The notes below the pieces were generated by a model. It saw only the letters and a program-made list of their open reading frames with translations, was not told the DNA's origin and searched no databases. Position numbers and translations under genes: made by a program. Below are positions 16,416-23,212 of a stretch of DNA of 64,000 bases, one piece after another (position 1 is the first letter of the stretch; every line of letters begins with the position of its first letter). This DNA is from Streptomyces rugosispiralis (GTDB lineage Bacteria; Actinomycetota; Actinomycetes; Streptomycetales; Streptomycetaceae): positions 124,001 through 188,000 of the forward strand of contig NZ_JANIAA010000008.1 of the NCBI RefSeq assembly GCF_024505145.1, in the 5' to 3' direction.

Positions 16416-18293
16416 CTACTTCTTCGCCTTGGAGTCCTTACCGTCGGAGTCGGAGGACAGCACGGCGATGAAGGCCTCCTGGGGCACCTCCACACTGCCG
16501 ACCATCTTCATCCGCTTCTTGCCTTCCTTCTGCTTCTCCAGCAGCTTCCGCTTACGGGAGATGTCACCGCCGTAGCACTTGGCGAGGACGTCCTTACGGA
16601 TGGCACGGACCGTCTCACGGGCGATCACCCGGGAGCCGATGGCCGCCTGGATGGGCACCTCGAAGTTCTGCCGCGGGATGAGCTCGCGCAGCTTGGCGAC
16701 CAGCCGGACACCGTACGCGTACGCCTTGTCCTTGTGGGTGATCGCCGAGAACGCGTCCACCTTGTCGCCGTGCAGCAGGATGTCGACCTTGACCAGCTCG
16801 GAGGTCTGCTCACCGGTGGGCTCGTAGTCGAGCGAGGCATAGCCGCGGGTCTTGGACTTCAGCTGGTCGAAGAAGTCGAAGACGACCTCGGCGAGCGGCA
16901 GGGTGTAGCGGATCTCGACCCGGTCCTCGGAGAGGTAGTCCATGCCGAGCAGCACCCCGCGGCGGTTCTGGCACAGCTCCATGATCGCGCCGATGAACTC
17001 GCTCGGGGCGAGGATGGTGCCCCGTACGACCGGCTCGTGCACCGTGTCGATCTTGCCCACCGGGAACTCGCTGGGGTTGGTCACCGTGTGCTCGGTGCCG
17101 TCCTCCATCTCCACCCGATAGACCACATTGGGCGCGGTGGCGATCAGGTCGAGATTGAATTCGCGCTCCAGGCGCTCACGGATGACCTCCAGGTGCAGCA
17201 GCCCGAGGAAGCCGACGCGGAAGCCGAAGCCGAGCGCGGCCGAGGTCTCCGGCTCGTAGACCAGCGCGGCATCGTTGAGCTGCAGCTTGTCCAGGGCCTC
17301 GCGCAGCTCGGGGTAGTCCGAGCCGTCCAGCGGATACAGCCCCGAGAACACCATCGGCTTCGGGTCCTTGTAGCCGCCCAGCGGTTCCTGCGCACCGCCG
17401 CTGACCTGGGTGATCGTGTCACCGACCTTGGACTGGCGGACATCCTTCACACCGGTGATCAGATAGCCCACCTCGCCCACGGACAGCCCGTCGGCGGGGG
17501 TCATCTCGGGCGAGTTGGTGCCGATCTCCAGCAGCTCATGGGCGGCGCCGGTGGACATCATCTTGATCCGCTCGCGCCTGCCGAGGGTGCCGTCGACGAC
17601 CTTCACATAGGTCACGACACCCCGGTAGGCGTCGTAGACGGAGTCGAAGATCATCGCGCGGGCGGGGGCGTCGTGGACGCCCACCGGGGCGGGCACCAGC
17701 TCGACGACCCGGTTCAGCAGCTCTGCCACGCCCTCGCCGGTCTTGGCGGAGACCTTCAGCACGTCGGAGGGGTCGCAGCCGATGAGGTGCGCCAGCTCTG
17801 CGGCGTACTTCTCGGGCTGGGCGGCGGGCAGGTCGATCTTGTTGAGGACCGGGATGATCGTGAGGTCGTGCTCCATCGCCAGATAGAGGTTGGCGAGGGT
17901 CTGGGCCTCGATGCCCTGGGCCGCGTCGACCAGCAGGATGCAGCCCTCGCACGCGGCGAGGGAACGCGAGACCTCGTAGGTGAAGTCCACGTGGCCGGGG
18001 GTGTCGATCATGTTGAGGATGTGGGTGGCGGACTCGCCGCCCTCGTCCTTCGTCGGCGCCCAGGGCAGCCGGACCGCCTGGGACTTGATCGTGATGCCGC
18101 GCTCGCGCTCGATGTCCATGCGGTCGAGATACTGCGCTCGCATCTGCCGCTGCTCGACCACACCGGTCAGCTGGAGCATGCGGTCGGCGAGCGTCGACTT
18201 GCCGTGGTCGATGTGCGCGATGATGCAGAAGTTACGGATAAGAGCCGGGTCGGTACGGCTCGGCTCCGGCACATTGGTAGGGGTCGCGGGCAC
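16416..18293 (-). CDS. lepA: Elongation factor 4 (LepA)
   Basis: Ribosome-associated translational GTPase that back-translocates or remodels stalled ribosomes and assists 30S assembly. 625 residues, the normal size. P-loop AHIDHGKST is at residues 26-34; G3 DTPGHVDF, G4 NKID and the LepA-specific C-terminal basic domain (ISRKRKLLEKQKEGKKRMK) are all visible. I chose GTG 18293 because AGGA precedes it and the next 20 residues match LepA N-termini; longer in-frame extensions are Arg-rich shadow sequence. It is divergent from rpsT, the usual Streptomyces arrangement. Confidence 0.96.
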   Translation of the reverse strand: MPATPTNVPEPSRTDPALIRNFCIIAHIDHGKSTLADRMLQLTGVVEQRQMRAQYLDRMDIERERGITIKSQAVRLPWAPTKDEGGESATHILNMIDTPGHVDFTYEVSRSLAACEGCILLVDAAQGIEAQTLANLYLAMEHDLTIIPVLNKIDLPAAQPEKYAAELAHLIGCDPSDVLKVSAKTGEGVAELLNRVVELVPAPVGVHDAPARAMIFDSVYDAYRGVVTYVKVVDGTLGRRERIKMMSTGAAHELLEIGTNSPEMTPADGLSVGEVGYLITGVKDVRQSKVGDTITQVSGGAQEPLGGYKDPKPMVFSGLYPLDGSDYPELREALDKLQLNDAALVYEPETSAALGFGFRVGFLGLLHLEVIRERLEREFNLDLIATAPNVVYRVEMEDGTEHTVTNPSEFPVGKIDTVHEPVVRGTILAPSEFIGAIMELCQNRRGVLLGMDYLSEDRVEIRYTLPLAEVVFDFFDQLKSKTRGYASLDYEPTGEQTSELVKVDILLHGDKVDAFSAITHKDKAYAYGVRLVAKLRELIPRQNFEVPIQAAIGSRVIARETVRAIRKDVLAKCYGGDISRKRKLLEKQKEGKKRMKMVGSVEVPQEAFIAVLSSDSDGKDSKAKK

Positions 18294-18380
18294 GCAGGGT
18301 CCTGTGTCTAGGCGGGACTCGGTGTTATCGGTATGGGTCAGTCCCGTCCATGGTCCCATGAATGGCGACCTCTTCCGGGT

Positions 18381-18410
18381 TTGGGACGCCATGGACCCTG
18401 CTGGTAATCT
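18381..18410 (+). promoter_or_regulatory. Candidate housekeeping promoter of rpsT
   Basis: TTGGGA at 18381-18386 and TAATCT at 18405-18410 are separated by 18 bases, a reasonable sigma-HrdB-type promoter. It would leave a leader of roughly 150 nt before the rpsT start. Confidence 0.5.
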
Positions 18411-18566
18411 GGCCGACTGTGTCTCGTGCCCCCTCTTTCGCGGAGATCTCCGAGGACATCTCCGTAGGGGGCTCCATGGACGTCTTCGCGGACGCCTCCA
18501 TGGGCACGGAGGGCACGGACGCACCACGAAGCAAGTGAAACCCAACGAACCTGCGAAGGCTTTTAC

Positions 18567-18833
18567 GTGGCGAACATCAAGTCCCAGATCAAGCGGAACA
18601 AGACGAACGAGAAGGCGCGCCTGCGCAACAAGGCGGTCAAGTCCGAGCTGAAGACCGCCATCCGCCGCACCCGCGAGGCCGTGGCCGCCGGTGACGCCGA
18701 GAAGGCCAACGAAGCCATCCGCATCGCCGCGCGCAAGCTCGACAAGGCCGTCAGCAAGGGTGTTCTGCACAAGAACAACGCCGCCAACAAGAAGTCGGCG
18801 CTCGCCCAGCAGGTCTCCAGCCTCAAGGGCTGA
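18567..18833 (+). CDS. rpsT: 30S ribosomal protein S20
   Basis: Primary-binding small-subunit protein that contacts the 5' domain and helix 44 of 16S rRNA. 88 residues, Lys/Ala-rich, with the canonical ANIKSQIKRNKTNEKARLRN start and a C-terminal helix ending QQVSSLKG. It starts with GTG, preceded by GAAGG 7 bases upstream. The leader of about 150 nt contains CCATGG-bearing potential hairpins. S20 represses its own translation in Escherichia coli, and I infer but cannot show the same here. Monocistronic and divergent from lepA. Confidence 0.97.
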   Translation: MANIKSQIKRNKTNEKARLRNKAVKSELKTAIRRTREAVAAGDAEKANEAIRIAARKLDKAVSKGVLHKNNAANKKSALAQQVSSLKG

Positions 18834-18907
18834 CGCCATTACGGGGCCGAGGCCTTACGGGGCTGACGCCTCCCAGGGCTGACCTCGAAGGCTGACGCCT
18901 TACGGGG
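18834..18907. repeat. Degenerate GGGCTGACGCC-TTACGGGG repeats after rpsT
   Basis: Three to four drifted copies of a ~20-bp unit begin at the rpsT stop codon (GGGCTGACGCC) and alternate with TTACGGGG. They resemble the array after the DUF3097 gene. The remainder up to 19046 shows no gene. Confidence 0.6.
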
Positions 18908-19046
18908 GTGGTCTCCGGCCGGTTTGGGCACAGCGGTCCCTCTCACCCGCTCCAACCGGCAGCCGAGAGCCTCTTCAGCCCCTTCAGCGGCACCGCGCCG
19001 CACGCGGCCTGCGTTCGCCACGCGGGTGCGGCGCGCTTGATCGACA

Positions 19047-19093
19047 CGAAGGCCCCGCGCCTGTCCTTTCCCCAGGACAGCGCGGGGCTTTCG
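19047..19093 (+). terminator. Strong intrinsic terminator downstream of rpsT
   Basis: Arms CGAAGGCCCCGCGC + TGTCCT and AGGACA + GCGCGGGGCTTTCG pair over about 20 bp with one bulged C and a short loop. It is the most convincing hairpin between rpsT and the next gene, although 213 bp past the stop. Confidence 0.8.
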
Positions 19094-19106
19094 CGCTTAA
19101 TTCGGG

Positions 19107-19112
19107 TATGTT
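19107..19112 (+). promoter_or_regulatory. Candidate -10 for a leaderless transcript
   Basis: TATGTT lies 6 bases before the ATG at 19119 with no ribosome-binding site in between. Confidence 0.4.
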
Positions 19113-19118
19113 CACGTC

Positions 19119-20111
19119 ATGTCGACACCGGGGGAAACACCCAATCCGTACGGGCCGCCACAGCCGCCCCAACCGCCTCAGCCGCCGCAGCCGCCGCAGC
19201 AGAGCCCGGCGCAGAGCGCTCCGCAGGGGCCGGCGCAGAGCGCTCCGCAGGGGCCGGGGCAGAGCCCGGCGCCGAGCCCGCCGCCCGGCCCGTACGGGCA
19301 GGTGCCGCCCCAGGCCCAGCCGCCCCAGGCCAATCCGTACGCCCAGCCCACGATGCCTTCCATCCCCCTGGGCGGCGGATACGGCCCGATGGGCGCACCG
19401 GGCACACCTCCCGGGGCGCCTCCCATGGGTCCCGGGGGCGGGTCCGGGGGCGGTGGCAAGGGCTGGCTGTGGGGTCTTGGCGGGGCCGTCGTCGCCTCGG
19501 CGGTCTGGGCCGGGGTGCTGTTCGCCACGGGAGGCTTCGACGGGAACGAGGCGGAGGCCGATCTCGCGGGCTACCGCTACACGACCAATCTGTGCGACTC
19601 GACGGACTCCCATGCCTTCGAGGACTCCGGGTACGAGCAGAAGACCGACTCATCGTCCTCGAACCCTCAGCACAGCAGTTCCGAGAGCCCCGCGCTGGAC
19701 TCGATGACCTGCAACATCGACTTCGAGCCGAGCGGCTCGAGCACCAGCGACTACTCCTCGGTGTGGCTCTACACAACGGCGTCCCTGCACAAGAAGACCG
19801 ACCCCGGCCCCGAATTCGAGGCCCAGTACCGGGCGTACGAGGACCAGAAGACGTCCACCTACAGCTATGAGGTGAGCCCGGTCAGCGGGCTGGGCGAAGA
19901 GGCGTATGTGGTGAAGCAGGAGAGCAAGAGCAGCACCTCCAACACCGGCGCCTATGTGATCCTCGCCGTACGGGACGGCTGGATGACCTATCAGTCGACC
20001 TGGTCGGAGTATGTGTCGTCCTCGTCCAGCGCCTCGGCCAAGACGCCGGAGCAGGCCACCGAGATGCTCAAGAGGAGCGCGAAGGCGACGCTGGAGAAGA
20101 TGAAGGGGTAA
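19119..20111 (+). CDS. Proline-rich single-pass membrane protein of unknown function
   Basis: 330 residues, not recognised. Residues 1-112 are a cytoplasmic Pro/Gln/Gly-rich tail with PQPPQPPQPPQ and QSAPQGPAQSAPQGPG repeats. Residues about 113-138 form one transmembrane helix (GWLWGLGGAVVASAVWAGVLF). The remainder is a Ser/Thr/Tyr-rich extracellular domain with two cysteines (NLCDS, MTCNID) that could form a disulfide. The architecture resembles the many Streptomyces DUF-type sensory or structural membrane proteins. The ATG appears leaderless. It converges on holA, and the gap contains a G-quadruplex motif. Confidence 0.75.
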   Translation: MSTPGETPNPYGPPQPPQPPQPPQPPQQSPAQSAPQGPAQSAPQGPGQSPAPSPPPGPYGQVPPQAQPPQANPYAQPTMPSIPLGGGYGPMGAPGTPPGAPPMGPGGGSGGGGKGWLWGLGGAVVASAVWAGVLFATGGFDGNEAEADLAGYRYTTNLCDSTDSHAFEDSGYEQKTDSSSSNPQHSSSESPALDSMTCNIDFEPSGSSTSDYSSVWLYTTASLHKKTDPGPEFEAQYRAYEDQKTSTYSYEVSPVSGLGEEAYVVKQESKSSTSNTGAYVILAVRDGWMTYQSTWSEYVSSSSSASAKTPEQATEMLKRSAKATLEKMKG

Positions 20112-20172
20112 CCGCCGGCCCGGACCACGGCCACCGCCCGGCCCGAAGACGCACGGAGCCCCGGTTCGGGAA

Positions 20173-20196
20173 GGGGCGGGGTGGGGTGGGGTGGGG
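20173..20196 (+). other. G-quadruplex motif (five G4 tracts, 1-nt loops)
   Basis: Five runs of GGGG separated by single bases (C, T, T, T) lie on the plus strand between two convergent genes, 62 bases after the stop of the membrane-protein gene. Single-base loops are the geometry known to give very stable parallel quadruplexes. No hairpin terminator is evident in 20112-20251. Confidence 0.85.
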
Positions 20197-20251
20197 AACG
20201 AGACGTGCCGGGAACGACACGCGCCACCCGACCCCGGGGCCCGGTCGGCGG

Positions 20252-21241
20252 CTAGCGGCGGCCCGCCCTTGCGGCGCGGGCGATCGTGACGACGGCCTTC
20301 TCCAGGGCGTACTCCGGATCGTCCCCACCGCCCTTGACCCCCGCGTCAGCCTCCGCGACGGCGCGCAGCGCGATCGCCACTCCATCGGCCGACCAGCCAC
20401 GCATCTGCTGCCGCACCCGGTCGATCTTCCACGGCGGCATGCCCAACTCACGGGCGAGATCGCCGGGCCGGGCGCCGCGCGGCGCGGAGGCCAGCTTGCC
20501 GATGGAGCGGACGCCCTGGGCCAGGGCGCTGGTGATCAGCACCGGCGGCACCCCGGTGGAGACGGCCCAGCGCAGGGCCTCCAGCGCCTCGGCCGCGCGG
20601 CCCTCGACGGCGCGGTCGGCGACGGTGAAGCTGGACGCCTCGGCACGGCCGGTGTAGTAGCGGGCGACGACGGCCTCGTCGATCGTGCCCTCGACATCGG
20701 CCACGAGCTGGGAGACCGCGCTGGCCAACTCGCGCAGATCGCTCCCGATGGCGTCCACCAGGGCCTGGCATGCCTCGGGTGTGGCGGACCGGCCGGTGGC
20801 GCGGAACTCCGACCGTACGAACGCCAGCCGGTCGGCGGGCTTGGTCATCTTCGGGCAGGCGACCTCGCGCGCCCCGGCCTTACGGGCGGCGTCGAGCAGC
20901 CCCTTCCCCTTGGCCCCGCCCGCGTGCAGCAGCACCAGGGTGATCTCCTCGGCGGGGGTGCCGAGATAGCCCTTCACGTCCTTGATCGTGTCGGCCGACA
21001 GATCCTGTGCGTTGCGCACCACCACGACCTTGCGCTCCGCGAAGAGCGAGGGGCTGGTCAACTCGGCAAGGGTGCCGGGCTGGAGCGCGTCGGGCATGAG
21101 GTCGCGCACATCGGTGTCGGGGTCGGCCGCGCGGGCGGCCGCCACCACCTGCTGCACGGCGCGGTCGAGCAGCAGCTCCTCCTGACCCACGGCGAGGGTC
21201 AGCGGGGCGAGCGGATCGTCGGTCGTCGTCTTCCTGGCCAT
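20252..21241 (-). CDS. holA: DNA polymerase III, delta subunit
   Basis: Clamp-loader subunit that opens the beta sliding clamp. 329 residues with the expected pattern: N-terminal AAA+-like fold (LTLAVGQEELLLDRAVQQVV, EITLVLLHAGG), the delta lid/collar region, and the C-terminal helical bundle (FTVADRAVEGRAAEALEALR; LARELGMPPWKIDRVRQQM). ATG 21241 gives the MARKTTTDDPLAPLTLAVG N-terminus; a longer in-frame extension of hundreds of codons is shadow sequence. Its usual neighbour comEC lies 2 kb away here, with three plus-strand genes in between, an arrangement that may be lineage-specific. Confidence 0.93.
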   Translation of the reverse strand: MARKTTTDDPLAPLTLAVGQEELLLDRAVQQVVAAARAADPDTDVRDLMPDALQPGTLAELTSPSLFAERKVVVVRNAQDLSADTIKDVKGYLGTPAEEITLVLLHAGGAKGKGLLDAARKAGAREVACPKMTKPADRLAFVRSEFRATGRSATPEACQALVDAIGSDLRELASAVSQLVADVEGTIDEAVVARYYTGRAEASSFTVADRAVEGRAAEALEALRWAVSTGVPPVLITSALAQGVRSIGKLASAPRGARPGDLARELGMPPWKIDRVRQQMRGWSADGVAIALRAVAEADAGVKGGGDDPEYALEKAVVTIARAARAGRR

Positions 21242-21326
21242 CGCGGTCCAGCATCCCATGGACCACCGACAGCCCCGCCGCCCTGATGCCCGCCGCCCGG
21301 ATGCCCACCATCCATCCGCCGTCCGG

Positions 21327-21605
21327 ATGTCCGACAATGTTCCGGTGATCGATGAAGGACTGACCGGCGCCCGGCACATCCTGGTGCTCCCCGACCGCGA
21401 CGCGGCGGGGGAGGTGGCCGAGGCCCTCCCCGAGCGCTTCGGCATCACCCAGGAGCCCCAGCTGGTGCGGGACGCCCTGGCGGGCGAGGACGACGCCGAG
21501 GACGCCCAGTGGCTGGTGGTGATCGAGGACCCGGCCGGCCGGCTGGACCCAACGGCGCTGGACGCGCTCGCGGACGAGTACGACGGCTGGCTGGAGGCCG
21601 AATAG
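21327..21605 (+). CDS. Small acidic hypothetical protein
   Basis: 92 residues from ATG 21327 (MSDNVPVIDEGLTGARHILV); an earlier in-frame ATG at 21258 would add 23 His/Arg/Pro-rich residues and looks spurious. It is strongly acidic (DDAEDAQWLVVIEDPAG, DALADEYDGWLEAE) with a small alpha/beta pattern. The codon bias is typical of a real gene. It lies between holA (divergent) and the MOSC gene (54 bp downstream), possibly one transcript. Function unknown. Confidence 0.65.
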   Translation: MSDNVPVIDEGLTGARHILVLPDRDAAGEVAEALPERFGITQEPQLVRDALAGEDDAEDAQWLVVIEDPAGRLDPTALDALADEYDGWLEAE

Positions 21606-21659
21606 CGTCCGGGACTAGGCTCAAACCAACCGTGGTCACGGAAGAGGGGGACTCCGAGG

Positions 21660-22202
21660 ATGAGCGGAACTGTGACGGCAGTCAGCAGCAACGGCGAGTA
21701 CTCGTTCACCAAGCCGAACCGGGACAGCATCACCCTGCTCACGGGCCTCGGCGTCGAGGGCGACGTCCACGCGGGCGTAACGGTCAAACACCGCTCCCGC
21801 GTCGCCCAGGACCCCACCCAGCCGAACCTGCGCCAGGTCCATCTCATCCATGAAGAACTCTTCGCGGAGGTCGGCACGGAGGGCTTCAAGGTCCTGCCCG
21901 GCGACCTGGGCGAGAACATCACCACCCGCGGCATCGACCTGCTCGCCCTCCCCGTCGGCACCCTGCTGCGCATCGGCGACGAAGCGGTGCTGGAGGTCAC
22001 CGGCCTCCGCAACCCCTGTCTGCAGATCGACCACTTCCAGAACGGCCTTCTGAAGCAGGTCGTCGGCCGCGACGAGGCCGGAAACATCATCCGCAAGGCC
22101 GGAGTCATGAGCGTCGTGCGGGAGGGCGGCACGGTCCGCCCGGGCGACCTGGTCCAAGCCGAGCTCCCCGCCGAACCCCACCGCCCCCTGGACCGCGTCT
22201 GA
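21660..22202 (+). CDS. MOSC domain-containing protein
   Basis: 180-residue MOSC (molybdenum cofactor sulfurase C-terminal) domain protein of the stand-alone YiiM-like type, expected to handle sulfur or to bind molybdopterin. Features: GLGVEGDVHAG, LRQVHLIHEELF, LPGDLGENITT and the conserved cysteine in GLRNPCLQIDHF at about residue 120. The ATG is preceded by GAGG and AGAGGGGG. No molybdoenzyme gene is visible in the window, so the partner is unknown. Confidence 0.9.
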   Translation: MSGTVTAVSSNGEYSFTKPNRDSITLLTGLGVEGDVHAGVTVKHRSRVAQDPTQPNLRQVHLIHEELFAEVGTEGFKVLPGDLGENITTRGIDLLALPVGTLLRIGDEAVLEVTGLRNPCLQIDHFQNGLLKQVVGRDEAGNIIRKAGVMSVVREGGTVRPGDLVQAELPAEPHRPLDRV

Positions 22203-22313
22203 CAGCGGGGCGCCCCTGCCCCGATGAGTTCCGGCCGGACCGTGAGTCTCTTCTGGTGACCGTCGTAGAACGCCGTACGACGCTCCCCGGCAGGAGACAC
22301 CACGGAGGACACC

Positions 22314-23096
22314 ATGATGGCCACACCGGACGACCCGACCACCGCGCCGCCCGGCCGCCCGCCCGTGGTCGACCTGGCCACCTGGCAGGCCGCCCGTGAC
22401 GAACTGCTGGTCCGCGAGAAGGCCCACACCCGCGAGGGCGACGCCATCGCCGCGGCCCGCCGCCGACTGCCGATGGTGGAGTTCGACGGAACGGTCGAGG
22501 TCGTCGGACCCGACGGCCCGGTCCCGTTCCTGGACCTGTTCCAGGGCCGCGACGAACTCGTCGTCTACAAGCACATGTGGTACGACGGCGCACCGCACCA
22601 GGGGCAGTGCGAGGGCTGCACCACCACGGCCTGGCACCTGAAGGAAGCGGACTACCTCAACGCCCGCGGCGTCTCGTTCGCCGTCCTCACCACGGGCCGC
22701 TGGGACGAGGTGGCCTCCTACGTCGCGTTCATGGGCTACACCCAGCCCTGGTACTCGGTGCGCGACGTGGACGGCCCGGCCGGCGGCAGCATGGGCTATC
22801 TCACCTGCTACCTGCGCGACGGCGACCGCGTGTTCCTCACCTACTCCACGACGGGCCGTGGCAACGAGCGGGTCAACGGGTCCCTCGGCCTGCTCGACAT
22901 GACGCCCTACGGCCGCGGCGAGGCGTGGGAGGACAACCCCGAGGGCCGGCCCGAGGGGCGCGGCCCGTGCTGGTCCTGGCGCTCGGACGCGGACGGGAAC
23001 GCCACCTGGGGCCCGACCAGCCGCCCCGTACCGCAGTGGACCCGCCCCGGCGCGACCCCCGTGGAGACCCTCGGCCGACACGGCCACCACCACTGA
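22314..23096 (+). CDS. DUF899 family thioredoxin-like protein
   Basis: 260-residue member of the DUF899 family, predicted to adopt a thioredoxin-like fold. The conserved opening VDLATWQAARDELLVREKAHTRE (in parts), RRLPMV, and the characteristic QCEGCTTTAWHL at about residues 97-108 with a CxxC pair (C98, C101) are present. The middle contains FAVLTTGRWDEVASY and the C-terminus GRGPCWSWR. A His-rich end (RHGHHH) closes the chain. Redox or detoxification roles have been suggested for the family but not settled. Transcribed alone; converges on comEC. Confidence 0.85.
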   Translation: MMATPDDPTTAPPGRPPVVDLATWQAARDELLVREKAHTREGDAIAAARRRLPMVEFDGTVEVVGPDGPVPFLDLFQGRDELVVYKHMWYDGAPHQGQCEGCTTTAWHLKEADYLNARGVSFAVLTTGRWDEVASYVAFMGYTQPWYSVRDVDGPAGGSMGYLTCYLRDGDRVFLTYSTTGRGNERVNGSLGLLDMTPYGRGEAWEDNPEGRPEGRGPCWSWRSDADGNATWGPTSRPVPQWTRPGATPVETLGRHGHHH

Positions 23097-23212
23097 CGCA
23101 TGCCGCGGAGATGAGTGCGGCGCCAGGGCCGAAGCGAAGCCCGCCGGCGCCCTACTCGCGGCCGAAACCGCTTCGGGGTGTTTCAGGCCGTCGGGGTGTT
23201 TCAGGCTGACCA

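Noticed and set aside
18294..18839. N-terminal extension of lepA by up to 182 codons
   Set aside because: Would run antisense to rpsT and past its promoter; LepA homology begins at GTG 18293.
21242..22447. N-terminal extension of holA
   Set aside because: Antisense to the MOSC and small acidic protein genes; homology starts at ATG 21241.
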